64,000 bases of DNA, from assembly GCF_958979055.1 (NCBI RefSeq), contig NC_084887.1, positions 35,008,620 to 35,072,619 of the forward strand, given 5' to 3'. The position numbers and the translations under genes were made by a program. Below the pieces are notes generated by a model. It was not told the DNA's origin and did not search any database. It saw only the letters and a program-made list of their open reading frames with translations. This DNA is from Alnus glutinosa (Eukaryota > Streptophyta > Magnoliopsida > Fagales > Betulaceae). Positions 48,530 to 61,342 of this stretch are shown one piece after another; position 1 is the first letter of the stretch; each line of letters starts with the position of its first letter.

Positions 48530-48855
48530 ATATTTAATTTAATAATACTAAACCAAAATGACTCCCAATCATGGGATAAGCAATGGAGGACATTATGCCA
48601 AAGCAGTTAACCAAGTCAAATTGCCACTTGGATTTTGGGTACGTATAATGAAGTGATAGTTTTAGTGTTAATATCAGAGATGAAACACGACGTGGGCTCA
48701 TTGTCTAGCTGTCAAGAGTATTCTTACACTTATGCCTTTGATCTTTCTACCGTTGCAAGGTTGTCCCCTTTTGCGGCTAACTAACCTTTTAGTCTTAACA
48801 GATAACGGCCTCACCGCTAGATGCGTTCCATACTTCCATCCAATCACCATGTCTC

Positions 48856-48883
<28 letters not shown>

Positions 48884-48888
<5 letters not shown>

Positions 48889-49040
48889 GGAAATGCTTGC
48901 CTTACAACCTCTACTCTCAACTTTCACACAATCCCCACTCACATGTGTGTGGAACCCACGTGCATGGGATCCACACACATGTGAGTGTAAGTTGTGTGGG
49001 AGTTGGGTGAGGGTTGTGAGTGTATCATCTCCCATATATA
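48884..49040. mobile_element. Near-perfect hairpin MITE (157 bp)
   Basis: Both ends read TATATATGG-A-ATG inward, arms include CACTCACATGTGTGTGGA and its complement, and the apex is GTGCATGGGATCC. Almost the full length is self-complementary. The left end sits in a TA repeat. Confidence 0.82.
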
Positions 49041-49189
49041 AATATATACTCAGAAATGAATCCATATGCATTGCATTTGCATAATTGCATGTTAAGATGC
49101 AATAATTTAGGTTGTGATGTTGAAACTTGAAATAAAAAAAAAATTAATAATAATCATAATTAATCACGACTTCAGCCTGCAGTGATATC

Positions 49190-49192
<3 letters not shown>

Positions 49193-49255
<63 letters not shown>
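49193..49255. repeat. (TA)n microsatellite, about 62 bp
   Basis: Longest uninterrupted TA run of the window; it creates spurious Tyr-Ile open frames on both strands. Confidence 0.95.
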
Positions 49256-49258
<3 letters not shown>

Positions 49259-49540
49259 ATAATTAAGCGGGTCAAACAAAAACGAGATAAGCATTAGCAT
49301 ATGCCCGATAATGTTGTTAATTGTACAATAATTTTTATTAATTGACATAATAGTCTTCGAGGTATTTATCCCACGCCACTTTATAAAAAAAAAATTATAG
49401 TATTTCAAATATTAATTGTTTGGCTCCGTACATATTCGTAGGCAAAGAATTATTGAATATCCTTGTTTAAGGCATTTTATTAACCAGTCAAAGTTTGGCA
49501 ATTCTTGCCTTCAAAGCATTTGACTCAGACATAAATAGAT

Positions 49541-49655
49541 GATGTTTCATGTATTGGATCACATAAATAGATGTCAAGTGCATGAAACTGGCTCATTGCG
49601 TGCAAATTCCACTGCAATTTGTGCATTTGATGTTTCATGTATTGGATCACATAAA
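49541..49655. repeat. Short direct repeat, 27 bp, spacing 88 bp
   Basis: The block beginning GATGTTTCATGTATTGGATC occurs at 49541-49567 and 49629-49655, identical as far as I can see. Confidence 0.85.
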
Positions 49656-49739
49656 ACATTTCTGACAAGGATTGCTATTGCCGGCAAAAAATTATGCAGA
49701 TGCATTTTATTCATCTCTTTGTGGATTGAAATTTTATAG

Positions 49740-51148
49740 AGTGGATGTTAAGCATGTTAATTCTTTTTGTTGTATTCTAATTCGAACCATTAAACATAAT
49801 AGGGTTCCCAATTCTCATATTGACTTTTAAGAGTGCACATATCTTTGTTCTTATTTTTTTAAAAAAAATAAATAAATGTAAAATTAATCCATGTGGTTGA
49901 ACCGATTTGCAATTACTTCCTATTATATAAAAATTAGTTGACAACTCCCTCTAATAAGCCTCAAAAAAGAAAAAGTAGGCACATGCACCCAACTTCCATC
50001 CTTTTTTTTTTTTTTTTAATGAAAACTGTCAAATGTCACATCATATCATAACTCGTTTCACTCATGTAAATATATAGGAAAATGTTAAAATTACAACCCC
50101 CACCCCAATGTGCATTGGGGTTGTGCAATAGTTGAATAAAGATTATATGTGTATCAAAGCCCAAATATATATGTACTCAAGATAATTGATTTTGCATTTA
50201 TCCCTACTTTTTTTACGCGCCTATAGTCTAGTTTTAGAGTGCCTATAGTCTAGTTTTAGAGTACCCTAGTTGATTGATCACATATATAGCACTGTTAGAT
50301 CGCTGGGAGTGTTACCATATTTAAGAGCGTAAATAAATGCACCTTGACGTTCAGATTACACACAAGTTTATGGATATAATAACCGGAGGGTTTTCTGGCC
50401 AAAACCCTGCAATGAGAAAATTTGAAGTGAAGTTTAATTGGAATGGGGCAGCAACATATTTTTTCACATTTCCAGATAATCCCAATATCCTGACTGACCT
50501 ACCCCTTTCTTACACTATCCTACTAAATTCTAATAGCCATCAAGAATTCGTTAAGAAAGCTTTGGAGGCTTGAACACAAAACATCATGGCTAGAAGGCTC
50601 AAGGGAATGTCCAGTCTGAGACTCAACTCACGATTGATGATATGAAATCAGTTGATGTAATTTATTTCAACTCTACATATGTTAGCATGTAGTTCCTAAT
50701 TTTGTGAAAAGATTTCTACTGGATCAAACTATTCTACAACATGCCTTTCTCACTGTTCTCAAGGCCTTTCTCGTTGGCACTACACATTTCCAGAGAATTA
50801 GTTTAAACTCAAGAACTGAAACAGGCTATATGCCACGTCTGGCGTGCGATTGAACCCTGCCTGAGAAAAATGGAAATTAAAACACTAGTAACATGAATGT
50901 TTAATAATGGTACCACTGAAGAATACATCACTACACTAGAACAAGCTCTCAGGACAAAACCTAATATAGGTAAGTTAAAAGGTATTTGGACCCTTGTTTC
51001 CCTTATCATTGATCAGTAAAGAAAAGGTAGCATACAATCACCCCACTTGGCCACAGGGTAACTTACAACAAAAGGTCGGCTTTCCAGTCACGAAAATAAG
51101 ATTGATAAACCGGTCAGGTTTCTTTCTTTTTTTTCCTGTGCAAATCAG
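49740..51148. other. Intergenic, CLP1 3' side, with orphan open frame
   Basis: Mostly AT-rich. Two copies of TGCCTATAGTCTAGTTTTAG lie at about 50219-50265. The frame 50337-50573 (+) would encode 78 residues including FPDNPNILTDLPLSY. Its base composition is more gene-like than its surroundings, but I recognise no family and find no clear partner exon. It may be a gene relic. The CLP1 3' untranslated region lies at the right end. Confidence 0.4.
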
Positions 51149-53620
51149 TCAGGTTTCGAGCCATGTCAAGGTTCCTACTATCAAATATTTGCTCGGGAGT
51201 TCTCCTGCAGCTGGTGCAAGGTATGTAATTTTCTTCCTGTAATGTATATGTAGAGTTAGGACCATACCAAAGTATCATTCCCACAACAATGCTTCTAAAC
51301 TAGTTATGAAAACTGAAAGTCAAACCTTTGAATGTCAATGTCCGTGATATAAATAAAGCCAGCAACATTACTGCATAAAAAAATGAAGTCAGCAGTGAGA
51401 GACAGAGAGACAGAGAGATTATTTTGAATTATAAGATGATTAGGTGCCCAGATCAGACACGAAATGATGCATTACCGCACATTTAGGCAGGTTCTTCCAT
51501 ATGGGAATTCAAATATAAACCAATATCCCAGAAGATAGCGAGGATTACTTTCTTAAATTCATTATCAATAGGGAGAATCCTTGGAATGGTAGGTCTTAGG
51601 GCTAGCACTCCACTACGTATGTAGAATGTTTGGGGCATCACCGGGTTGAATTCCAAAACATCGTGTAACAGCCATATTAAATCTCACTGATGCTTCTTTT
51701 CATTATATCCTAATTTAAGTGGGCTCCTCAGAGTTTTTTCAGGTATTTGACAATCCACAGTACAAAATTACCTTGAAATGATTTCATCAGGCTCTTTGGC
51801 AAATGAGATAGCGAGAACAACATGGAGCAAATCCCGGTTGATACTGACAGGAACTAATCTGGTCGGATCTGCAGCAGGCTCTGCCCCAATTGGCAATGCT
51901 GAGCGCGGGGCTTGCGGTCCGCCCCCAATTCGATAGACAAACAAATCACTAAAATTTGCAATATTAGAATGTGGGGACAGATCATTCGCAAGGCCATAAA
52001 AATATTCCTGATAGTAAAACAGACTAACTTGTCATTAAGAGGAAACATTAATACGAAATGTTAAAAGGCAACATATTATTGTAACTAGGCACTGCTCACG
52101 TACTTTAAATGATAAGATTTTTTCTAGAATAGAAAGACAGAAAATGAATAACTTCACTAAACAGAGGAGAAAGGGATGCCAACAACCAAGTTTAATTTGA
52201 ACATAAAATAAGAATGAGTATCAACATTAAAATCTAGTATTAAGCAACAAAAACGTCACCATAGGTGACAATTATAGTTTTTATAAGATTAGAGAAGTAA
52301 TTTAGCCCCACAAGGTTTATGAGATGGCAATAACCTGGAAACTTGCTGTCCCAACCCCAATAGGGCAGGTCTGTGATTGGTTCCAATAAGGAGTTAGGTA
52401 CACAAACCAGGCCTGATAAGGCAATAAAATAAGTTACCCTTTATCTTCAACATATTTTTGGAAAATAGAGTAATTTTCAAGTAATTACTCTATTTAGGTT
52501 TCCAAGTAATTACAAACAATCTCTGTTCCTCAAACTTACTATTCCTTAGCAAGAAAACAATAATCAATAAGTTCTTTTTTTAAAGTTAATACGACCATTG
52601 CTTCTTCTATTTATCATTTTCCCTACCTTGATTTTTTTTTTTTCCTTTTGTTCATGGAACATAAATTTCTTACTCATATTTCTTCCCCCTAAAATCTGTT
52701 GACTAGAGCGAGGATGTCCTTCGAGGATTTGTTGTCACTAAAAATAATGAAATAGATCAAGACAAATCAATTCAGTTCCATTAAGTTCTAATTATATACA
52801 GACCTTTAATCACTATAAAAGGGTAAGAAGATATATAATAGAAGTCAGTTTAATACTAAGAGACCATAAAAGTAGCAGCTTACCCTTATCCTATAGCTCC
52901 TGGCCTTCTGACGAACTTTGTTATTCCTGGATACAACACCACCTGACTTTTGAAGTTTCACAACATCTACATTAGGCTTGTTCTTCAGGACATCTCTGAG
53001 CATGCTCCAAAGTTTTTCCTGCATGGGTCTCGAAAGGAATGACTAAGTGCACTATAAACAAAAGAAACTCCATTTTCTTATTTTAAGAAATAATTCTGGA
53101 GCAAAGATAAGAACTCAGGGTCTAAGCTCACCAGAATGAGTCTAGAAAGAGAAAAAAAAATATTTTTTATTTATTTATTTTTTTTAAAAAAAAAAGCAAA
53201 TTTCATACACAAGGACTCCAGAAATCAATCCATGTGTCAAACTACGTGATGCTTGCCTAGAAAAAGATTCCACGGTTGAGAAGTATTGGCATAAAGAGCA
53301 TACAAGAAGAGCATATCATCCAACAATCACATGGGAATGGTTTGTGAACTATAATCTTTGCCCAATGACATTGATCTACTTTGGGCATGTTTGGTATGCG
53401 AAATAGACTACTTGGAATGGAATGGCTATTCCTATGAAATATCCATTTCTTTGTTTAGTTGCATATTATGCCTGGTAATAGCCATTCCCATGGGAATGAC
53501 TATTCCTTAAATTGAAGAATAGCTATTCCTCTAAAAAATTAGAAATATAGCTATTCCTTGAGGAACAAAATGGGTTTTCCATGAAAAAATAATTTCTGCA
53601 ACCTAAATTTTTCTTCTTTG

Positions 53621-53651
<31 letters not shown>

Positions 53652-53881
53652 CGAAACATTACATGGGTGTTTGTCCACCCTAAAAGAACACCGGGGGTGG
53701 TCGCACCACCCCCGATGCCATTAGGGGTGGCCGCGACCACCCCCAATAGCACCAAGAGTGGCCGCAGCCACCCCCGATGTTCTGCCTACGAGTGGCTCCG
53801 AGGGTGGTGTGACCACCCCTGGGGTTCTTCCTAGGTGGCCGACCATCCCTTGAGGTGATCGGCCCCCCATATAATGTTTTG

Positions 53882-53933
<52 letters not shown>

Positions 53934-56879
53934 AAGTTTGGGTATTTTAGGAATTTTGATTCAATTCCGTGAGAAAATCATGTGTTGTCATCAAACAAAA
54001 GAATATAAATGGTCATTCTCTTCCAACCCCTTTATTCCTTGTAATAGCCATTCCTATTCCTAAAGGAATGACCATTCCATGTACCAAACGCGCCCTTAGT
54101 GTTTAAAATTTGTCTTGCATTATGTCTAGTTCAAGACATATTCAAAAATTTCAGGAACTTGCTGTATATTTGTCAGTAGTTTGAGCATTGCTCTACGTGC
54201 CTATGGCTTTTTTTGTTCTTCTTTTTTTTCTTTTTTTTTTTCTTTTTTAATTTTATAGCATTGCTCTTTGTGCATGTATAACAGGATTTTTCAATATCTT
54301 TTAAATATTCCAAATTCAGCACAAAATCCAGAGACTTTGAAACAAAACTGAAAGTGGATGAAAAATATCCAAACTATCATTTTACAGAAGAACATTTGAA
54401 GATAGAGGTCACATTTACTAAAAATGAAAAAAAATAAAAAAGTTCATGGATTAATTTTGTTGTCGGGATATTTTATACAAGTCATCATGTCCCAATATCT
54501 TAGACGAGTCATCAACTATCACACCAATCATAAATTTGCTAGTTCACACATAGACAAAGTATAGAAAACAAAGGAATATGTTAGCAAGGTGGTACTTGGA
54601 CCTTTAATGCAAACAAAAACTCAAAATATAGACATCTACCTGACCCAAGACCAAGACAACATTGGCATTGAATGTATCAATTGCATGTAGAAGCAACTGC
54701 AACAAGATACAAAACATGGGAGATAATTAAACAACAGTTCCAATATTAGTATATTAACACAAGCATTCGAAAATTGAAGTGCTATATACTCATTACTACA
54801 GATGCTTTAAAACTCAATTACCTCATACCCTACTCCTTCTATCCACCCCATCGTATTGATCACCATGCCTGCAGCTCGAGATTCAGCATTTCCAGCAAAC
54901 TGTCTCTCCAGCATTCTAGCAAGCTCCTTCACGAGCACTTTATACAAATCTACATTATTACTGCAAAGAAACTAAATTTTTATAAATCTCATAAAATTGT
55001 TGATGTTTCTTATCATGTGGAAATCAATTGATGAATGAATCAATAGGTCAATACATAACTATTGTTTTTTTTTTTTTTTTTTTTTTTTAATTTTATTTTA
55101 TTTTTATGAATAATAAGTCAATACATAACTATGAAACTGACAGAAAATGCAAAAATTAATTACCTAGGAGTTGCATGCCCAAAGAAGTACACGAGGGGCA
55201 TATCAAGAGGAATTCCTTCCACTGGATCAATGGGCATTTCAATTGGGGTGGCTGCAATGCATCCAGGAATTGTTATAGATCCTTGGCCGATGTCCAAGTC
55301 CACAAATGTAGGTTTCCAACCCTGTTTAGCTGCCCAACTAAGAAGCATCCTTGACAGAGTACTCTTGCCAGAATCTGTAGGTCCCACAACAATCACCCTA
55401 GGTCCCTGGACCACTCAAAAGTAGTATATTGACACACTAATAGATCCCATGTCTGAAAGTAAGTTAGGAAAGTTAATGTTGATGAGGTAGTTGATTGAAA
55501 TTTGAGTGAAATGTATTAGAAAAGGAGAAACAATTCTTACCAACTGAACTAGTAACAGAGGGTAAAAGAATCCCCTCACATTTTCTTTTCAAGGATAATG
55601 AGTTATCTTTTTTATGTGTCCTTTTCCTGGTTCTTCATTCTTGCTTTCTTTTTTTATTCTGTCTCCTTAAACTACATTTGATAAATAAAGAATATTCTGG
55701 AAATTCCTTGTGTCGACTATGACAATAAAGTATATGTAGTATGAGCATAATTTCATAAAGTATGCAGGAATGACAATGAAAAAATACCTGAGAAGAATCA
55801 GAGTCATTAGATGATGATGCTTTTGCACGGTTTCTTCGTCCTTCCAGTATGGCATGAACATTTACATAACCAACCATGGGCGTCTAAAAATCAAGGATAG
55901 CAACACTATCATCAGTTGTTTAAAAAAACTTTTCCAAACTAATTTTTATTTGCCAGGGCAATAGCATAAACCAAATTACAAACACAAAACAAAGGAATAA
56001 ACTAAAAACAAGCAGAGCAAAAGCACATACCTCGTCAGCGGTATAATCAAGTTCTGTAGTACCATCCACTTCAATTGTGGCCCCATACCAAGTAAAAACC
56101 TGACACATGAAAATTGAGTTTCCGTCAACAAAAAGCAAATTAACATACAGATAAAGGATTCATTCACTTTATCAAGGTCCTTCTGGAAACCAGCAACAAC
56201 TCTATGACCTAGCTCCACCAGGCATTTCATTATATTCAAGGGAACCATATTCACTACAATTGACCTGACGGCCTTCCAGCCATCCCGTACCTCTTCCACT
56301 TTGAAAGGGAAAAAATTTCAACTGGGGAAGGACTATTCCCGTCACAACTAGCAGAAATGTTTTCAAAAGCCGAGAAATAGCAGAATATACGAGATCATAA
56401 GCACGATTAGCATCAAAAGCAGCATACATTATAAAGCAGTTTCGATCAATCATTGAACCTTATCGAATGCATTCTCAAAGCCAATTTAAAGCCTAAGCAT
56501 ACATACACATTAAAGACACCATTTACGAACCTAATTTTCAAGTTCTAAGCAGTCTTCGCGTACAAACATCGATAACAAAACCCTAAATTATCAGCTATTG
56601 GCAAACACTCCAGGTTCTGAAGAGAGTGAAAATGGCGTGAAATTAATTGAAGCTTACGGCGAATTTGAGCCTGGGAGGGAAGTTGAGCCAGATTTCAGGA
56701 GGGAGCTCGGCACCGAAGATCTCGGCCGTGCCGCTGAGGAGGCGGAGGCGGAGAGGCGTGTCGTTAGGGACTTCCACCCTCAGCTCCATCTCTTTGTCCA
56801 ATTTTACCTGCCTGACCGTCGACACCGATGCCGAACCGCCCGTCAGTGGCGCACCCATGGCTGTGCCACTGTAAGCCAT
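51149..56879 (-). CDS. CLP1: CLP1-type polyribonucleotide 5'-hydroxyl-kinase / mRNA 3'-end processing factor
   Basis: Nuclear subunit linking the cleavage and polyadenylation machinery; animal CLP1 also phosphorylates RNA 5' ends. Ten exons, 56879-56658, 56099-56031, 55883-55788, 55405-55164, 54960-54822, 54696-54640, 53018-52884, 52007-51772, 51370-51326 and 51236-51149, join in frame to 442 residues, about the length of Arabidopsis CLPS3. Order: N-terminal beta domain (QVKLDKEMELRVEVP, FTWYGATIEVDG), ATPase/kinase core with Walker A GPTDSGKST (G137-T145), the DLDIGQGSITIPG segment, NTMGWIEGVGYELLLHAIDTF, then the C-terminal domain (RIREYFYGLAND, GFIYITDIDIQRKKITYLAP, ending GTLTWLET). All splice sites used are GT-AG. 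Intron 6 (1.6 kb) carries the MITE at 53383-54095. Confidence 0.95.
53383..54095. mobile_element. Non-autonomous 'GGAATGG' element in CLP1 intron 6, copy 1
   Basis: Ends GGGCATGTTTGGTA and (inverted) GTACCAAACGCGCCC. Multiple palindromic GGAATGGCTATTCC-type words near both ends (53415-53530 and 54010-54080). The centre contains two TA runs (53621-53646 and 53885-53930) and a GC-rich stretch (53690-53875) of repeated GGGGTGGCCGCGACCACCCC-like units. Confidence 0.8.
55061..55088. repeat. Poly-T tract in CLP1 intron 4
   Basis: Long T run flanked by two copies of AATAAGTCAATACATAACTAT-like sequence (about 55041 and 55112). It resembles a small insertion with a duplicated flank. Confidence 0.55.
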
Positions 56880-58561
56880 ATCTTCTTCTTCTTTTGCTAC
56901 TGTGTTCTCAACCTTCTTTTTTTAAGCATAAGCTGCATAAGCGCCAAAATCAGTGGAGGTTTTTCCGGCTTTACGTAGAGGCTTGAGGAAGTGGAAGGCG
57001 CTCTGAAGAGTGAAGTAGTGTGATCAGCACGGGTTTTATTCACCGACAAAGATTGGTACTGGAATCGCGTGATGGCTACGCGGTTCTGAGGGTGTAGGGT
57101 TTAGAGCATTCCCACCGGCAGCTTTTCCACCATTTTCCTAGAATTAAGAATCAAAAACTACGTTTTAATTTTCTATAAAAAAAAAAAAAAAAAAAAAGAA
57201 AAAAAAAAGGGGGAAATGCTGGTGTTCCCACCAGCTTCCCACCAATCCTAAGTGATTGGTTTTTTTTTTTTGTTTAATAAATTCATTTTCAGATTTTTGC
57301 ACTTAGGGGTGGTGGGATAGGGTGGATTGCCGGTGGAAACACTAGCATTTCCCTAAAAAAAAAACATCATATATCAGCTTTCCTTCATTTTTTTCTATAT
57401 CGTTACAATATTGTTTCTTTTACTTTTACTTTAATCAAAAGTATGAAAGAGAAAATAAAATAAGAGAGAAAAAATATATTTTGTAAATAAACAATTAAAT
57501 AGGAAGCAAATAATATTTCTTATTCTCAGGAAAACAAAAATTTTAGAAAAGCTGCTGTGGAGAGGTTTTTATAACTTTCTTGAAATTTTTTCTAAAACTT
57601 AAGGAACATACCCCTATTAGGAAAGCTGTTGTGAATGCTTAGGAGTGTAAAAGCGGTGCGGTTATTAATCGGAAATAATTAATAATCGCTAATAATCGGT
57701 AATAAGTAATAACTGTTAATTAGAGAAATTAAAATACTGAAAAATTGAAAATAATTATAATCAGATACTCAGTTGCGGTTACCAGTTATTGCAGTTTAAA
57801 AAATCGATTAATAACCGAATAACCGCAAGTAGTTTTTATTATTATTATTATTATTATATATCCCTAATTTTCGTCTCTATCCAAAAAAAAGAAAAAAAAA
57901 AAATCGTCTCTTCAATCAGCATGCCGTCTCCTCTTGTTCTCCGATGATCCGATCTCCACTTCTCTTCTTCTTTCCTTCATCTTTCTTCTTCTCTTCTTCT
58001 TTACTGAATCTCTGATCCACACCGAGGATCAGATTTTTGCAAAGAAAGTATTTTCAGATTTCGATTACTTTAACATTGTCTCTTTGTGTTTTTCTTTGGC
58101 AGCACAGCTACGTTCCAGTCTTCCAGTGGACAACTAACCTAATTTCCTGGTAATATCTATATCTAAATTCTTTATAGTTGTCTAGTTGGGAGAAAAATAC
58201 AGGGGTGTTATAATGTATTTAATTTCAGTCTCAATATGTATGAATTTTTACGTTAATCTGGGATCAAACTGTTAATGAATATTGGTTGGGACGGTCTGGA
58301 CGGAGAAACAGAACACACATAGTGACACGGGTAGTATGAATTTAATCCTTGCCGTTGGTGTTGTGTGAATTTTCTTGGATGGATTTTGAATGGGTGGATA
58401 CACAGGAGGATAGCATGTTGAGATTTTGAGGGTTCGGTTTCTTTGCAAAATAAATCCCCAGCTTCTTTCCAAAAACAGAAATACAAAATACATCCCCCCA
58501 AAATTTTGAAATGAATTATGCGTGTCAACTCGTTATTGGTCCCGTGATGCAAGAAAGACGA

Positions 58562-58599
<38 letters not shown>

Positions 58600-58700
58600 G
58601 CATCTGCATGTGCATGGCACGTGCTATCACCCACTTCTCTGCTATTCTCTTAAATTTGTTCTTTTTCTTTTTATTTTTCTCGCTTCGTTACTTTGTCTTT
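56880..58700. other. Divergent intergenic region between CLP1 and YIF1
   Basis: Should contain both promoters. Features seen: a hairpin MITE at 57210-57353, an AT-rich stretch at 57648-57828 with GTGCGGTTATTAAT and inverted ATTAATAACCG-AATAACCGCA ends that may be another MITE, and a CT-rich stretch at 57950-58010. A poly-A run lies at 58568-58597. The open frames at 57934 and 58253 are low-complexity. Confidence 0.5.
57210..57353. mobile_element. Hairpin MITE (about 144 bp) near CLP1 promoter
   Basis: The left arm GGGAAATGCTGGTGTTCCCACC...AATCCTAAGTG pairs with the right arm CACTTAGGGGTGGTGG...GGAAACACTAGCATTTCCC. The loop is T-rich. Confidence 0.8.
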
Positions 58701-61340
58701 CTGTCAGTTTTAACTGCGACTTTACGCGGACGAACCCAACCCATCACCGGAACCCCGCCGGAGCTCAGATCTTTTTCTCCGGAAGAACCCGCCGAAATCC
58801 CACTGGTATGGTTGCATATCTCTCTCTGTGTATACACTTATATGTATGCGTCTTCGTATGTATATGTATGTATTTGGATGTGTATTTTAATTTTGTTGCT
58901 TATGTTTGCGTTTGGATTCAAAGATCTATGTGAGTTTTCCTCCAATTACATGAATCAGAGACTCAATTTGTTTTGCGGAGCTCTTCATTTCATGCTTGGA
59001 TTTAGTGTATGGATTTATTCTATTAGATTTGGAGATTAATGGATAGGGCCAAATAATTTGGCTCGGAAATGAACGTATTTTTGGATTTGATTGCTTAGTT
59101 TTTCAATTCATTAGCGCGGGCGTGCTTGGACTCTAATTTGGATACCGTAATTGTAATTGTCGACAAAACCAATTGCTTAGTGCTGGAAAAGAAGTTATGG
59201 AAAATTATGTAAGGGTAACTTTTTGGGAATTTTTTTTCTTTTTTCTTTTTAAAAAAAAATATATATATATATATTGGGTGGTGTCAAGGAGCTTGAATTT
59301 TTACTGGAATATGAAGAGCTCTGGAATTGTTTTAGGGTTATAGAGATAAATGCATATTAGGGCAGGAAATGGTTCATGAAGAAGGAGAATGTGCAAAGTT
59401 AGAATTCTGTGTGTGAAATAAAAGATTTATCTGGTTTTGAGGAAAGAGTTAGGGTTGGTTGGATGAGATTTCAAGAACTAGGATTGTGGGAGGTAAGGTT
59501 TTGTCGGGGAGTAATTTTGTTTATTGGAGAGGATTAAATTCTTGGTGCCGTTGCTAGTGCAGTGGTAAGATTGAGGAGTAAGTATTTTAATTAAATCAGA
59601 ACTAAACAGGATTTAAGACATTGTGGTTTTCAGATGAGAATGCATGGCATTGTCCTTTTGGCTTCCTTTCCAGACTGCATAACCCTTGAGACACAAAGCA
59701 GTCTTTCATTTGGAATTCTTTTTTTTTGGGGGGGGTGCAAATTGCACTGTTATCTTTCTCAATTCAGTTACAAAGAAATTGCATATGAAAAAAAATTAAC
59801 AGAGGGAACCACAAGGGGGGACATAAGTGTCACCAAAGGCATATTGAAATAAATAAGGAGAGCTTCATATGTCCTATGACATTGTTGTGTGAGGATGGTA
59901 ATGAGGAACTCTGGTTGGTTAGTCACTTTGTGGAGCTGAATAGTGCAAAATATCATATAGGGATCATTAATTTTTTTTCATATGTTAATTTTTATAATAC
60001 TAAAGAATGGATATCCTCTCTGTTCTGAGTTTGGAGTGACGCCCTAGCTCATATGCTATGAGCAATTGGATTTTTTATAAGCCTAAGGCCTTTTTTGTTT
60101 TGTGGAATGAGCATTCCATTGGAAATGATAATAGTTATTACTGAGAATAAAAGAGAGTGGAATGGAATAACTATTCCTACTCCTTAGTTAAGTTTGCTTT
60201 TTTTTATTAAAAAAAAAATAATAAAATAAAAAAAAATTGAGAGAAAATAGAAAATAATGAGTTGTTTTTTTTCTTCTGGAATTTCTTTAGGAATAGCTAT
60301 TCCTCTTATTTTTTAGTGGAATAGATATTCCTATTTGTAAGGGAATAGTTATTCATTGGAATAACTATTTCAAGGAATAGACCCCTATTAAATAAAGTAA
60401 TGACCATTCCCATGGAATAGTCATTTTATTCCAAGGGTCTATCGTGAACCAAACAAGGCCGTGTTAATCACTCATTGGTTTGTAGCTAGTGAAGTTATAA
60501 GGGATGCAAAACAAATTAAAGTTGCTGAAACTGATCAATTATGAAGAGTTCATATAGGGATAAATAGTTTATGGTGTTTCTTCTGTGCTGGAAAGCCAGT
60601 GCATGGATTGGTTGACCAGCAAAAGGTGAAGCAATGGGAGACATTGAGATTTCAATTAGGCAATTTGCTTCTAGTCATTCAATCCATATTTGTCTCTATT
60701 ATGTTTTGAATATATTTTTTCATCTTTTTAAATTATAACTAAATGAGTTATTTTCCATCCTGATTTATTAGAAAATGAACTTTAATGAGCATAATTGTTT
60801 TATTCCCTGCTATTTTTGAGTTACAATTAAACATGCTTGAACTAAGATCTCCATGTTTCACATGCATCACATGCAGCTTTAATGATTTACATAGCCTTTT
60901 GGTGTAAAATTTTGTGAGAGAGCTACAAACCAGGTGTTATATTTTGCCTTGACATAATGGGAGCCTTATACTCAAAAGAAAAATATTAATGTTGTAGGTT
61001 TATTTTTGATTTTTTTTAACAATTTATGAACATAGATCAACACAGCTTTATTGTTCCCTTTGTCTATATCTTTCTTGTCATAGATTTTTATTTAAAAATT
61101 AAAAAGTGGAATAGCTCTCTAGTTGCGACACCTGGGTTAAGTAGCTTTTAGTTTTCATGCTTCATTTTTTATCTGACACCGTACAGACTATCAATTGGAG
61201 TACACAAATTTTGTGTAAAAGTTCGCAATGTGGCCTCTTTAGATGACTCAAATAAGAGATCTTATGGCCAACAGAGCTTCTTCTTGAGCTATCCTTTTGG
61301 ATGCAATAGTAAACTCTTTTCTTCTTTTGGCCAATTACAG
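58700..61340 (+). other. Predicted non-coding first exon and 2.5-kb leader intron of YIF1 gene
   Basis: A GC-rich leader-like stretch (about 58730-58805, CCGCCGGAGCTCAG...) ends in a donor CACTG|GTATGG at 58805/58806. The acceptor CCAATTACAG ends at 61340, two bases before the first coding ATG. No coding exon was found between. This is inference from splice signals only. Confidence 0.55.
60087..60460. mobile_element. Non-autonomous 'GGAATGG' element, copy 2, in YIF1 leader intron
   Basis: Ends GGCCTTTTTTGTTTTGTGG and (inverted) TGAACCAAACAAGGCC. It carries the same GGAATGGAATAACTATTCC and GACCATTCCCATGGAATAG words as the element at 53383-54095, but lacks the GC-rich centre and TA runs. Confidence 0.75.
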
Positions 61341-61342
61341 AA

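Noticed and set aside
49172-49408. Open frame with long Tyr-Ile repeat
   Set aside because: Translation of a TA microsatellite.
48884-49655. Short direct and inverted repeats as a CRISPR array
   Set aside because: Plant nuclear DNA; there are only two copies of any unit and no regular spacers.
58253-58630. Reverse open frame of 125 codons with poly-Phe
   Set aside because: Contains a poly-A tract read as Phe; low complexity and no conserved motif.
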